Position numbers and translations under genes: made by a program. DNA of 64,000 bases from Odontocerum albicorne (lineage: Eukaryota > Arthropoda > Insecta > Trichoptera > Odontoceridae), in contig OX463865.1 of NCBI GenBank assembly GCA_949825065.1, positions 16,073,763-16,137,762 of the forward strand, in the 5' to 3' direction. The notes below the pieces were generated by a model. The model was not told where the DNA came from. It ran no database searches and saw only the letters and a program-made list of their open reading frames with translations. Of the stretch, positions 33,440-44,560 are shown one piece after another. How positions within the stretch are numbered: position 1 is the first letter of the stretch; every line of letters starts with the position of its first letter.

Positions 33440-33905
33440 TCGACGATCTCCTTATCATTCCAACGTCAATTCAGTTGGAAAGCAAAGCTCTGCCTAAGAG
33501 TTCGTTTTTAAAGTTGACAAAGCCGTTGCACATCAGCAAACTCACCACCTCCCCCCCCCCCCCATTGTACTGGGTCCAATGTCCCACCTGAAGTGAGTTG
33601 GTTGGAAAACACTGGTATATATATATTTTTCGGAAATAACAGATTTGACCGTAGTCATATATCTTTACTGGGTCCGATGTCCCACCTGAAGTGAGTTGGT
33701 TGGAAAACACTGGTATATATATATTTTTTGGAAATAACAGATTTGACCGTAGTCATAGGTATCTATATGCCCTCGAATACTAGGCGGAAAAAATACCTGT
33801 GTCATTCAAGGTGGGTAGCATAGCGCGGAGTTAGAACCTGCAACCTTCCGCACGGAAGTTTAATGCGTTACTACGCGGCCATGCACTTGTAGATTGCCGT
33901 TTTTG
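33440..33905 (-). mobile_element. SINE-B, reverse copy with an internal 102-bp duplication
   Basis: Head on the minus strand: 'tgcatggccgcgtagtaacg' (A box) and 'ggttctaactccgcg' (B box) near 33905-33825. The body contains two nearly identical 102-bp stretches (starting 33565 and 33667) with 'cccacctgaagtgagttgg', and the far end has 'caattcagttggaaagc'. Confidence 0.65.
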
Positions 33906-33964
33906 GGAAGACATCAATATTTTTTAATAACAAATGAAGACTACACGCATAAAATATATCTCAC

Positions 33965-34140
33965 CAAAAGCCAGATAGATGTGTTACTATCACATAACGA
34001 ACTACAAAGGTTTCTTTGTAGTTCGTTCAAGTGCAGGTGAAGGAAAGTTCATTAAAAATGGTCGCAGCCACCATCTTCCTATTCTGATACTCCACATATT
34101 TTTTTTAACCTGTCAATCAAAGTGGATTTGAATCTAAAGA
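33965..34140 (+). repeat. Repeat C start with a perfect 13-bp hairpin
   Basis: ACGAACTACAAAG (33997-34009) and CTTTGTAGTTCGT (34014-34026) form a perfect hairpin around 4 bases. The preceding 'actatcacata' and following words also occur at 26110-26190. Downstream 'ggtcgcagccaccatctt' recurs in complement near 49930. Confidence 0.5.
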
Positions 34141-34630
34141 TATAGCGTCTCTCTCTCCCTGGCTCCATCCCAACTCATTGTCTGCGAAGACTGTTGGGGT
34201 CAGCTCTCCTCGTCCTCAGGTTGTATGCTCTTCTGTCCCGGACTACGTCCCCCAGGCCGTGCTTCTGCATCAGGATATCTTTTTGCACCATCCATAAATT
34301 CTTTGGTCTTTCTCTGGTTGTTATTCGAGGAAGATCCATGGAGATTGCCTGGTTCACAATGTGATCGGGTGCTCTGCGTCCAACGTGCCTATACCATCTT
34401 AACCGCCTCTCCTCCATCTTGGTGTTGATGTCTGTAACACCCAGGCTTCCACGAATGCGTGAGTTTCTTTGTCTCTTAGGGACACACCTGCTGACCATCT
34501 AAGCATGCGCATTTCAGCAGTTTCTAGTTGCTTAGAGTAAGAGCTATACATCGTCTAGCATTCGGAGCCATAGAGGAGACATATTCGGGTACTAGTCACA
34601 TACACCATCGCTAATGGGTATCCAGGCTCA
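34140..34630 (-). pseudogene. LINE reverse-transcriptase C-terminal fragment (second R-type family)
   Basis: The minus strand reads L-Y-G-S-E-C, then Q-L-E-T-A-E-M-R-M-L-R-W-S-A-G-V, then the 107-codon frame 34498-34175 with L-G-V-T-D-I-N-T-K-M-E-E-R-R-L-R-W-Y-R-H-V and R-P-K-N-L-W. This order (E-M-R-M-L-R-W ... R-L-R-W-Y-G-H-V) is standard for endonuclease-RT LINEs. Frameshifts separate the two parts. Confidence 0.7.
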
Positions 34631-34639
34631 TTAGAATAA

Positions 34640-35585
34640 TCCTATAATGGGTCATTACATGACCAATGACAGCGAATACAGCCCTAGTTAGCTGGGCCAC
34701 TCTGGTTCCACGTCCGGTGACAATCGGTGGATAAAAAAAAACCCAGTCAAACAATCTAAATATATAGCGTCCTTGACGATATATTTTTGAGGCTGTATCA
34801 TGGAAGAGAAACCTGAACATACGTGTAGAAAAAACTGTGAGAGAAAAACTGTACGAGAGAAAAATAATCGTTCATCTGCCTGGTTTTTGATCTTCGTTGG
34901 ATTTACGGATTAGAATACCATCTTAACGATATGATGCGAGTGAATATATATATGATATTTTAAACTTTGTTTCTTATCGCTTTACGTCTTACAATATTCC
35001 TCATAAACCTTCCGTTACGAGGAATATCGAAAGGCTTTATCATCTGAGAAAGTAGTACTATTTATATATAATTACGTTTTAAAATAATTTCAATTTTAAT
35101 TTCGAAAACTTTTAGTAGAATAAATGTTCAGAAATTAAACCACATCGAAGCGATAATGAATCCAATATCAACTTCCAACTGAAACTGTACGAAATTGTAT
35201 CAAATTTCAGGAGATATTTTATTCCTCCCCGTTTCCTTTATTAGGGGAAGAGGTATTTTGAAGGCTTTATTACAATAGCTAAAGGCTCTTTCTGATACTT
35301 CCAGACACTTCCAGAATCTATTGTCTAAGTTAAAATTTAGAATATAATCAAAGAAGTATTTCAAGAGATTAAATCAATGATGATATTGAAGATAAGTTAT
35401 TCATGCTCCCCGTTTAGAGTTATTAAACCAGATCAAAGACATTCTCAAAATATTTCTTTCAGGACAAATAATTTCAGCGCTCGTCTCGATAATCGAACTT
35501 TTCATTTGATAGTTATATACACTGAAACCTTCACCGATCGTTTCCTGTGTGTGTTGTTTATTTAATTAATCCCATCACGCCAATT
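34640..35585. other. No recognisable feature
   Basis: Short open frames at 34611-34820 and 35377-35565 show no motif. No repeat with the rest of the window was noticed. Confidence 0.4.
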
Positions 35586-35589
35586 TCCT

Positions 35590-35760
35590 TCAGGGTAGGC
35601 AAAGATATCAGAGTGCCATTCTCATATAACTCTTGCAATTTCTTAGTTTTTTAATTTAATTTTTTTCAAAATATCATTAACTTGATTCAACAATGCTTTC
35701 CTCTGTTCTCTTTGATATTTTTTATTAATTCTACTGTTGATTAAAAAAAACAACCTTAAG
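35590..35760 (-). mobile_element. LINE family H 3' fragment
   Basis: The plus strand has 'gggtaggcaaagatatcaga', 'catataactcttgcaattt' and 'aacttgattcaacaatgct', matching the reverse copies at 50130-50280 and 53400-53550. Confidence 0.55.
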
Positions 35761-35812
35761 TATCCAAGACTTTTGTTTTATTTATTTACATGACAAGTGA
35801 TTGTATAAATAT

Positions 35813-36116
35813 TTATTTAACACTTATTGCAATACAATCTGGCGGGCTTATTGCCCGGCGGCCATCTCTTCCAACCAACCAGACAAAAGTAAATGTAGCA
35901 AGTTACGTGGTCGCATAAATCATTCAAATGACTATCCATCCTCAGGAAATCCATAAACATACTCGTATACGTGAGAACATACCCTCGAACCCCACAAAGA
36001 CGGACAATCACCCGAACATTATTTTTCATGTAAAGTGAGATATCATCCATCAAAAAGAAAAGAAAGGATGGTGGAGAGGAAGGGAAAAGAAAAATCAGGA
36101 ATGAAACACGTTATTT
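35813..36116 (-). mobile_element. LINE family F, 3' untranslated region
   Basis: Nearly identical to 10095-10395 and 50440-50745. Its end carries the tail shared with SINE-A. Confidence 0.75.
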
Positions 36117-36450
36117 TTACTGACTAGAAATTAAGAGTTTTTTCAGTCGCTTCTTAAAGCATGCCAAGGACGGAGCGAGTCTTATATTGGTTTGTAACTG
36201 ATTCCAGAGTCTCACTGCATAGACAGTAAAGGTCGACGTAAAGAAAGAGGAGCGGTGAACTGGAAAGGCCAATAAACAGCCTCTGTTTGAGCGTAGCGCT
36301 AATCCATGATTGGAAAGACGCTGAAAATTTTCGGCGAGATAAGAGGGTGTGGCGGGACAGTTAAGGATATTATGCAATAGAGACAGTATGTGAATTTTGC
36401 GTCTATTTCTAACATTCAACCAGTTCATCTAACATTCAACCAGTTCATCT
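36117..36450 (-). pseudogene. LINE family F reverse transcriptase, C-terminal fragment
   Basis: About 103 residues: N-W-L-N-V-R-N-R-R-K at the start, S-L-L-H-N-I-L-N-C, P-S-Y-L-A-E-N-F-Q, L-W-N-Q-L, ending K-K-L-L-I-S-S-Q. The 5' side ends in three tandem copies of 'tctaacattcaaccagttca' (36410-36468), perhaps a slippage product at the truncation point. Confidence 0.7.
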
Positions 36451-36469
36451 AACATTCAACCAGTTCATA

Positions 36470-36880
36470 AATACATAATTTTTGAAAAATAAGACAATCA
36501 ACAAGTAATAACAGGTGTTTTAAAGTGCATACTCAAATTTATATGAATTTGAGTTAGTTGTCTTACATTTGTCGTCTCCTCAGTAAACTAGGATTTTGTC
36601 AATATCTTATTGACGACACACAAATAAAAAAAGCTAAATATCTAACACTTCTATCACAAATTCTCATCAATTAAATATGATGAGATACTTCATTTTATGT
36701 ATGTACCACGCGAGTCAACCCCTTTCATCACTCCTCATAAATCTAAAGTTCACCCCACAATGCTTTGCAAATAACTATCAAAAAGTTTAAAAGTTCATAA
36801 ATTTTTTTAATACATGTACTCCTGTAAATTCAAGTACTTAAACTCATGTCGTAATAACAATCATACAAACATCACGCATA
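36470..36880 (-). mobile_element. LINE family B 3' untranslated fragment, diverged
   Basis: Shares 'gtcgtctcctcagtaaacta', 'tattgacgacac' and the order of blocks with 25085-25450. More diverged than the 2 kb copy. Confidence 0.45.
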
Positions 36881-36889
36881 CAGAAAAAA

Positions 36890-37380
36890 ATGGTTGGTTG
36901 AAAGAAAGTGCTGTATGATAGGAAGCTCACTAGGTGTACCATGAATAACAATGTACACAAAAAAAACTAATAATTACAAATCATTTCGTGAATAAGATTT
37001 CGCTGAGGCTGTTGATTTTTTTTATGGGGGTGGAATTATGTATGTGATAGCATTGATTGGTAGTGTGTGTAAGGATATGGTAGTTGGGTGTGAATGTTTC
37101 AGCTGTGTATTTTAGTATTTCGAATAAATATATGAAATTGATATTTTCTAAATTAAAATTTTCATCTCGAAATTATCTTTGCCCCACAATATTGGACATT
37201 AATATTATAATTTAATTATTTATTGTATTATATTTACATTTGGTGCAGGTTTAACTCAATTACAACAATTAAAAAGAAAAATAAATATTATAAAGTCTTA
37301 ATAAAGCATAATGACAACATAAAAAATGTTACGCTTGCTTCCTTGTGAAGTGACTCAGTTACAATATAAATACAAAATTT
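36890..37380. other. No recognisable feature
   Basis: AT-rich; a T-rich run and 'gggggtggaattatg' near 37030, no gene or family motif. Confidence 0.45.
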
Positions 37381-37526
37381 ACTAATGAGTTTAATTCTCG
37401 ATTTATCCAGTGAAATGTGGACGGTATTAATATCAGAAGATTAATTTAATAAGGTCATTTCCATGTGCGAGTGGTGATTCCTTTAAGAGTTCAAGTCACG
37501 AGTACGGCTTTGAAAACAATCTTAAT

Positions 37527-38036
37527 TCATATAGCATTTATAGTTAATGTATTAACATTACTGTCGCTATTGTATACTATCCTTAACTGTCCCGCCGCCC
37601 TCTATTATCTCGCCGAAAATTTTCAGCGTCTTTCCAATCATGAACTAGATTGGATTTTTTTTCATTTCCTCTCCACCATCCCTTCCTTTAATTTTGATTG
37701 ATGATATCTCCGTCTTTGTGGGGTTCGTGGGCATATGCTCACATATGTGTTTATGGATTTCGTGGGGATGGATAGCCATTTGAATTATTTATGCGACCAC
37801 GTAACATGCTACATTTACTTTCGTTTGGTTGGCTGGAAGAGATTGCCACCTGGCAATTGGGCCGCCAGATTATATTTGCAATAAAAGTGTTAAATAAATA
37901 AATAAAATTGTTGAGGTTTAAAGACATTGTAATTTGTTTTGGTCAAACACCGTTTATCCCACTTTTTATAACGGTATAGCCCTACCGGTTTCAAGGCTTC
38001 CCTCTCATCATCAGAGGAGCATAACCAAGTCTTGTT
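37527..38036. mobile_element. PLE-derived hairpin, one arm, itself split by LINE F
   Basis: 'tttatagttaatgtattaac' at 37531 is the outer end of the long arm. The arm resumes at about 37909 with 'gttgaggtttaaagacattg' and runs to 'aagtcttgtttgtg' at 38036, where the second arm is missing. The core is present on the minus strand (GAAAC, 'accggtttcaaggc' complement) with a changed CTGATGA region. Confidence 0.6.
37552..37908 (+). mobile_element. LINE family F, internally deleted copy
   Basis: Plus frame with L-Y-T-I-L-N-C-P-A-A, Y-L-A-E-N-F-Q-R-L-S-N-H, then a jump to the family F 3' UTR ('gatatctccgtctttgtgg', 'ggttggctggaagagattgc') and an ATAAA-rich tail. The protein part between is deleted. 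Confidence 0.65.
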
Positions 38037-38420
38037 TGTGTATGAATAAATATGTGCGTATATCTCTTCTAACCCTCAAGGAGTAATACTCAAGCATACC
38101 CATTAAAATGTGATATAGGGCCATGGGTGAATCCATACTCTTTACAATTAAGATCTCGTTTGAACTCCCTCTTATAACACGAATTGTGGATTACACAACA
38201 TACTTTTTAGGATAAAATTATGGATTACACAACATACTTTTTAGGAAAAAATTAATGACGACGAAGACTAGACGTCTCTTGGCTTAATAGGAGTTGGTTC
38301 TACTAAGTTTTTTTCCATATCGTAGGGAACCAGATACGGTTTGTTATGGTGATAGCTAACCTCCAATAGGACAAGGTAGTTCAAGATGAAGAAAACTTTG
38401 TGAATGAGACTACTTTGTCA

Positions 38421-39096
38421 CAGGTCTTGCCTAGTAAAGCGGTTCTCTAAACCCACAAAATGGACTTTGAGGTATTAATAAGTATGTACTTGATAGTTTG
38501 ATTTTTCATAAAAACAGTGTAAATTTTAAATAATAAATAAATAAATATAGGTTTATTGATAGCAACATAGTATGTACGAGTACATAATATATTTAAATAC
38601 ACTTCAAAAGCACATAAATTGCAGAAAACACATTTAAGACAAAAGCTATCAAAATATCTGGGCTCATCCAATAACACCCATACGGCCATGACACACCTTA
38701 CCAATATAGGGCGAGCCCAGCCACGGGGACACCAGAAGTTTTTCCTCCCACACCCTTGTGTATTGTGGTTATTTTTTTGTCAATTGACAAACTTTTGTTA
38801 AATGTATCGGATAATTATTTATAACACCGTGAATTAAAATTGTTTTCTGTGCCGTATTCACAAACTGACCCGTTGAAAAAACGTCACCGTTCGTACACGG
38901 AATGATATTGTTGAATGATTTTTACGATATTGATGTCTTTCATATTTCAGTGGATAAATTGAGGATTGAACTCCTTAATAAATTTTGTAGACATGACTGA
39001 GCTATTTTAAAGGAAATTATAACTCGTACACGTATGGACGTGTTATAACACGTATCTGGCGGAACTAACATATCTGGCGGACTTATTACTTTATAG
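38421..39096. other. Unassigned region with a diverged repeat
   Basis: 38405-38450 resembles 28225-28275 in reverse complement ('caggtcttgcctagtaaagc'). 38625-38770 resembles 27330-27430 and contains a short open frame without motif. At 39050-39085 'tatctggcgga' is directly repeated. Confidence 0.4.
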
Positions 39097-39490
39097 TGTA
39101 GCGACCGTGCGTGCGGTCACTGAACCCACTGAGGCGACCCTTGGCCGCTCGGTCATTGAACTCGCACAATGACCGAGCGGTACGAGACTCGGCACCGGGC
39201 GAAGGTCGCCGCACGGTCATTGAACTCACTAGTAGCGGAGAGCGAGACACCGATATATCGCTTGCCTCTCCTGCAGACCGTAGTATGAAATGTATATAGA
39301 GCGTGCAACAATAACCATGTGTCCAGCAAAGCGAGACAGCGACATATTCTGCGCCGTTCTACTCGTATACATTATAAAAACAGACGCTTACAATAAACTT
39401 TCCCTCTTTACTTATTTCGATCTTAACGACTTTTATTCAAACAACCTCATCCTTCTATGCGAAACACAAGTCCCTAAAATAGCAATTTTT
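39097..39490 (+). mobile_element. LTR-like repeat, GC-rich
   Basis: Begins TGTAGCGACC and matches 52428-52800. The GC-rich part repeats 'cggtcattgaactca' three times and 'agcgagacagcgacat' twice. A TATA-like 'cattataaaaacagacg' and AATAAA follow. This order (U3-like, TATA, polyA signal) suits a solo LTR, but no terminal CA or target duplication could be fixed. Confidence 0.45.
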
Positions 39491-39539
39491 TCCAACAAAT
39501 CAGCTCATCTTGGATAGATAAACTGTTTTAATCTATGAC

Positions 39540-39842
39540 AGATTTAACATAAAGAATATTCGTTTAAGTTCAAATAAATAAAAACAAATAAATTATCAAT
39601 TTCTTGCCAGTTATGGTAGAATTTGATGAAAATATTTTTTCTAGGATAAGGAAGGAAAATATGGGCAAATTGGGATGAAAATATATTTTGTGTAATGTAA
39701 TATTTTTTGCACATCTGATAACTTTTGGAAGTTTGTTCCACTGTGGCGTTGATTGAACTATAAATGAAGATGTGTTAAATAAAATGTGGTGGCAAAGAAG
39801 TCTCTCATTGTCTGATCAATGAAAACGATAGGGTTCTGAAAG
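39540..39842 (-). pseudogene. Possible LINE C-terminal relic
   Basis: The part 39685-39835 resembles 49295-49445 ('cacatctgataacttttg', 'gaagtttgtt'). Read on the minus strand it gives W-N-K-L-P-K-like words in one frame (family L-W-N-x-L-P), but stops are frequent. Confidence 0.3.
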
Positions 39843-39854
39843 AAAGTATTCATT

Positions 39855-40110
39855 GTGTTGTTGTTTATAGTTAAGGCATTAACGTTGTGGAGGTTTAAAG
39901 ACATTGTAATTTATTTTTATCAAACACTGTTTATTTCACTTTTTTGTGACGGTATAACCCTACCGGTTTCAAGGCTTTCACCTTATCTTCAGGGGAGCGC
40001 AAACAAGACTTGTTTGCGCTCCCCTGAAGATGAGGTGAAAGCATTGAAACCGGTAGGGTTATACCGTCACAAAAAAGTGGAATAAACAGTGTTTAATAAA
40101 AATAAATTAC
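39855..40110. mobile_element. PLE-derived palindromic insertion, best preserved
   Basis: 256 bp with facing arms around 'cgcaaacaagacttgtttgcg'. Both cores are nearly intact: plus strand CTGAAGA 40024-40030, GAAAC 40046-40050 and GTC 40066-40068; minus strand CTGAAGA, GAAAC and GTC likewise. The long outer end is on the left only. Flanks AAAGTATTCATT (39843-39854) and AAAGTATTAATT (40111-40122) match 11 of 12. The short plus open frame through it is an artefact. Confidence 0.85.
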
Positions 40111-40119
40111 AAAGTATTA

Positions 40120-41465
40120 ATTTTTCTTTTTGTCATAATGTTATGTTTAAACCTTTACTTAATTGTTTAATTTTTTATTATTTGATATAATTGGGTTAAG
40201 CCCACGACAAATGTAAATAAAAATGAAATAAAATAACATTGATACAGAAATTTCTACCCACTTACCTAATTTAATGCGTGACTGACACGTGAACCCTTAT
40301 TTCACGCTCGACCTTCACGGAAGCATCACATTTCCTTCCCCCATTTGATTATTTGATAGATTTTCATGGATTTCTTTATCCATTGATACTGCAACGCCTT
40401 CAGTTAATTCAAGGCACCTGTCCGTGTCGCCGTCTCACTGGCATTCCCGGCGAACTCTTGCGGAATTTAATTATACTGTTACCTCCCACTTCCCACCACC
40501 AATTGTCTCCTGACTCCCACTCTACCAGAGACGTAGGTAAGCAAACTTAGTTTTTAAGAACATAATTTCCAATTTTCTGTTGGAATTTCAACATAAGTCA
40601 TAAATATAATAATTTTTCAATCATAACTTAATTTTAGTTGAAAAGTTTATCATGTATTTTATTTTATTTTAAGTGTAATTCTTATTTCATCACTATTTAA
40701 AACTTATCCAATGTGATTTTTCTACACAAAAGATATATTTATAATTATTTACTTTTTCTATTTTATTTTATTACAACGTACGATCTTTTATCGACTATTA
40801 TAAAATGTCGCTTGTGTATTATTTTAATTAGAATTTTGAGTGCGCATGAATATATCATAAATACAACTTGTCATAAAAATTATAAACATTTACGCGAAAC
40901 ACATACAAAAAAATATCAAAAAATTGTACGCAGATGACCTAATACAAACTTGAGACAGGTCAATACTCAGGTAATCAAAGGCCCTAACATACAAAAAGAA
41001 GGAAAACAAATCTAAGAAAGTGATGAGAAAAATATGTATGCGCATAATTAATCCACTCAAATACACTTAAAAAAATAAACGAACATTGATAATTCAACAT
41101 GGATATCTCAAAAAGTTTGAGAGAAACAAAGCCAACAAATAGAAAGAGAGAATAAGAAATCAACTCAGGTAACGCTGTGGCATCGTATGTAATTATGGTT
41201 TTGATAAACTGAAACATTTTCTGAGAGAACTTTTACCGGCATTAGGACCGTCACCAAATATGTCTGAATCGCAGCATAGTCAATACCCAGTCAATGCAAT
41301 CTGGGTACAGAAAAAAATGATACAGGCTCAATAAAATTACATGAAATAATAAGAAAAAACAAAGAAATTATACACTCTTAATATACCATGACGAGATCTG
41401 GTACTGTGTTACTAAAGTCTTCGTGTACAGTGACTCTTTAAAGAGTTATATCTTTAAAGTTTATA
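40120..41465. other. Unassigned region
   Basis: 40330-40550 is less AT-rich and coding-like on either strand but carries no motif I recognise. 40560-41460 is AT-rich with short open frames only. Confidence 0.4.
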
Positions 41466-41880
41466 AAGGAGTTAAATCCTCATTTTATCCATCGAGATGT
41501 GGGAAATATCAATATCAGAATATTCATTCTACAAGATCATTCCGTGTACGAGTGGTAATGTTTTTAAAAGCTCAGGTCGTTAATACGACACCAAAAACAA
41601 TCTTAATTCACGATGGCGTTTAATAAGTGTTCGATACATTAGACATAAGTGATCAACGAAGGATTTGCTTTTTTTCCGTTAGCAATTTGTGCATGTATAA
41701 ACACATGTGTAGATCTCTTCTAAGGCTTAAGGAATAACAATGACAATACTGTCACACAATAACAAGCACTTTTTTTTTGACTGCGGATTTATGTGAACTG
41801 TAGACTGATGACATGATAATCCTTCCTGAAAATGAAGGTAGTTTAAGGTATCTAAGAAGTGAACTGTATGAGAGATACCT
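41466..41880 (+). repeat. Repeat Q, second copy
   Basis: Matches 37400-37526 and 38037-38420 in the order 'catcgagatgtggg', 'cgtgtacgagtggtaatg', 'caatcttaattca' and 'gtagatctcttctaagg'. Uninterrupted here, so it approximates the pre-insertion state of the 37-38 kb locus. Confidence 0.5.
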
Positions 41881-42600
41881 ACTAAAGGAGCATGGCCGCG
41901 CGGTAACTCACTGTACTTCCGCGTGGAAAGTCACTAGTACAAACCCCGCGTTGTGCTTTTCCTTCGACTAACACAGGAATTTTTCTACTTAATATTTGGG
42001 GGTATAATAATACCTATGGCTTCCGTTATAGATTTTTCCACGTAATATTTGGGGGTATAATAATACCTATGACTTCCGTTATAGATATTTCCACGTAATA
42101 TTTGGGGGTATAATAATACCTATGACTTCCGTTATAGATATTTCCACGTAATATTTGGGGGTATAATAATACCTATGACTTCCGTTATAGATATTTTCAC
42201 GTAATATTTGGGGGTATAATAATATCTATGACTTCCGTTATAGACATTTCCACGTAATATTTGGGGGTATAATAATACCTATGACTTCCGTTATAGATTT
42301 TTTCACGTAATATTTGGGGGTATAATAATACCCATGACTTCCATTGTAGATATTTTTTCGAAAAAAAAGGAAAAAACAAGATGGTGAGCTCTAATCAGGT
42401 ATGCCATTGGATCCAGTGCAGGAGTGTGTCCGGTGAGTTTGTTGGTGTGCATTAGATTACTCATTTAAAAGAGGAAACAAAAAGGATTTTTTTAATCTAC
42501 AGTACAGCAAAATTTAAAGCTTGCCAATTAAAGTGGCGAGAGGATTCTCAACTATGAGGTCCAGCAACTACGATCTACTAAAAAGTTTGAAAATTAATGT
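41880..42600 (+). mobile_element. SINE-B with an internal minisatellite
   Basis: Head 'gcatggccgcgcggtaactc' and 'tagtacaaaccccgcg', body 'acacaggaatttttctac', then the 53-bp array, then 'gccattggatccagtgc', 'gtgtccggtgagtttg' and 'ttgccaattaaagtggcg'. This fixes the order of blocks for the family. Confidence 0.7.
41985..42362. repeat. 53-bp minisatellite inside SINE-B
   Basis: Seven copies of a unit with 'cacgtaatatttgggggtat' and 'aataatacctatgacttcc'; successive 'ccacgtaat' words at 42038, 42091 and 42144 give the 53-bp period. Other SINE-B copies have at most one such unit or a different duplication. Confidence 0.9.
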
Positions 42601-42639
42601 CACGGAATCAAAGATTTTTATAATTATTGAAAGAGGTGC

Positions 42640-42800
42640 GGTGAAAAAAATGTGCGATGCTTGGTCTTCGTCTAATACCTCACATTTGCACTACATATCT
42701 GTTTTGTTAGTCATTTTTTATTCATTCGTTGTATATGCCCAAACCATCTCAGCGTGCTTTTCTTCAAATACTCAAAATATCAGCTTCGATACAGAATATT
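42640..42800 (-). mobile_element. LINE family H fragment
   Basis: The plus strand shows 'gcccaaaccatctcagcgtg' preceded by 'ttattcattcgttgtata', the complement of the R-W-F-G-H-V-E-R-M-N coding segment. Confidence 0.5.
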
Positions 42801-42849
42801 TTATTGCGTTCTGTTATATAATACTTTTGATGTACGTGAAACCATTTGA

Positions 42850-43025
42850 CAGGTTTAATTTTATGTAATAATCTCTTCCAATTAATCAAAATGATGTTGA
42901 AGAGGTCTTTAGTGAAAACTAGATTGAAATAATATTTCAAAAAGTGGGTACCAACGAGAATTTAATCCGCAACTCTAAAATCGGAAAATAGATATCTCAT
43001 CAATTAGGTCACAAATTTTCTTTGA
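42850..43025 (-). mobile_element. SINE-A, degraded reverse copy
   Basis: 'aataatctcttccaatta' (tail side) and, toward 43020, 'gagaatttaatccgcaact' and 'ctcatcaattaggtcac' correspond to the complement of the SINE-A B box and A box. Confidence 0.5.
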
Positions 43026-43589
43026 TACTCTTTTAAAATTATATAAAACAACTAGAATTAATTTATATAAATTTTTTTATATTAATGATTTTTTGTTACG
43101 CCACTTTAGCCAACAGAAATCGACCTCCCTTCTGCGTCCCGCGCTGTTGGGGGAAGAAGACCAAGATTCTGGGAGAGGGTCGAAAAACGTGGGCGTGTAG
43201 CTCCTGGAGACACTTGGAGATATTAAAATATTTAAGAGGTGGAAATATTATTTTTTAAAAAGAAGGGATGTCTATCATTAGAGGAAACGCTACGTTTTAA
43301 TTTATCGAACGAAAACACCGCGTTTGGTGGTAGAATTGAGATACTTGAAAGGAAAAAACACTTTGATGTTTAAGAGGAAAACGTAGTCGTTCAAAAAAAA
43401 AATAAGTAGCCGAATAGAAACATGTTTGACGTCACAACATTGTTTAAGATTGCCAACTTTTATTTGAACAGTCTTGAACATGGCCCACTTGTCATATTAA
43501 ACGTTTTTTGTAGGTTTACTCGGCAAAATGTTTTTGGTAATAGAAGAGTTCCAAGAGTTAAAGGGTTAATTTGTTTACTGAATGAAATG
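43026..43589. other. Unassigned region
   Basis: 43080-43200 is locally GC-richer ('ctgcgtcccgcgctgttggg') and unassigned. The 43422-43607 open frame ends in the minisatellite and has no motif. Confidence 0.4.
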
Positions 43590-44560
43590 ATTAGGGATGA
43601 ATGTTAACTTAAAATACTAAATTAAGTTATTAGGGATGAATTTAAACTTAAAATAGAGAATGGAGTGATTAGGGATGAATATAAACTTTAAATACTGAAT
43701 TAAGTCATTAGGGATGAATGTAAACTTAAAATACTCAATGAAGTGATTAGGGATTAATGTAAACTTAAAATACTGAATGAAGTGGTTAGGGATGAATGTA
43801 AACTTAAAATAGAGAATGGAGTGATTAGGGATGAATGTAAACTTAAAATACTGAATGAAGTGATTGGGGATGAATGTAAACTTAAAATAGAGAATGGAGT
43901 GATTAGGGATGAATATAAACTTTAAATACTGAATTAAGTCATTAGGGATGAATGTAAACTTAAAATACTGAATGAAGTGATTAGGGATTAATGTAAACTT
44001 AAAATACTGAATGAAGTGGTTAGGGATGAATGTAAACTTAAAATAGAGAATGGAGTGATTAGGAATGAATGTAAACTTAAAATACTGAATGAAGTGATTG
44101 GGGATGAATGTAAACTTAAAATAGAGAATGGAGTGATTAGGGATGAATATAAACTTTAAATACTGAATTAAGTGATTAGGGATGAATGTAAACTTAAAAT
44201 ACTGAATGAAGTGATTAGGGATTAATGTACACTTAAAATACTGAATGAAGTGATTAGGGATGAATGTTAACTTAAAATAGAGAATTAAGTGATTAGGGAT
44301 GAATGTAAACTTAAAATACTGAATGAAGTGATTAGGGATGAATGTAAACTTAAAATACTGAATGAAGTGATTGGGGATGAATGTAAACTTAAAATAGAGA
44401 ATGGAGTGATTAGGGATGAATATTAACTTTAAATGCTGAATGAAGTGATTAGGGATGAATGTAAACTTAAAATACGAGTACATAATGTAGTGATTAGGGA
44501 TGAATGTAAACTTAAAATACAGAATGAAGGGATTAGGTATGAATGCAAACTTAAGTTTGA
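43590..44560 (+). repeat. 39-bp minisatellite derived from LINE codons
   Basis: About 25 copies of a unit with 'gtgattagggatgaatgtaa'. 39 bp is exactly 13 codons, and the plus frame of a clean unit reads V-I-R-D-E-C-K-L-K-I-L-N-E with no stop. The array runs directly into the family H coding segment (...Y-E-C-K-L-K-F-E-V-F-S-K-T-K-K-S-I-L-R-W), which begins with the same residues. Variants with 'ctttaaa' introduce stops. The 329-residue open frame on the other strand is a by-product. Confidence 0.85.

Larger units (their letters stand above)
37380..38420 (+). repeat. Repeat Q, split by nested insertions
   Basis: 37380-37526 ('ctcgatttatccagtgaaat', 'gagttcaagtcacgagtac') and 38037-38420 ('tatatctcttctaaccctc') correspond to the order of blocks in 41466-41880. 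Between them lies a PLE hairpin that itself contains a family F LINE. The repeat's own nature is unknown. Confidence 0.5.

Noticed and set aside
39855..40085. 76-residue plus open frame
   Set aside because: The same residues appear in forms shadowing other copies of the palindrome (22680, 60265, 60347); the frame is forced by the hairpin sequence.
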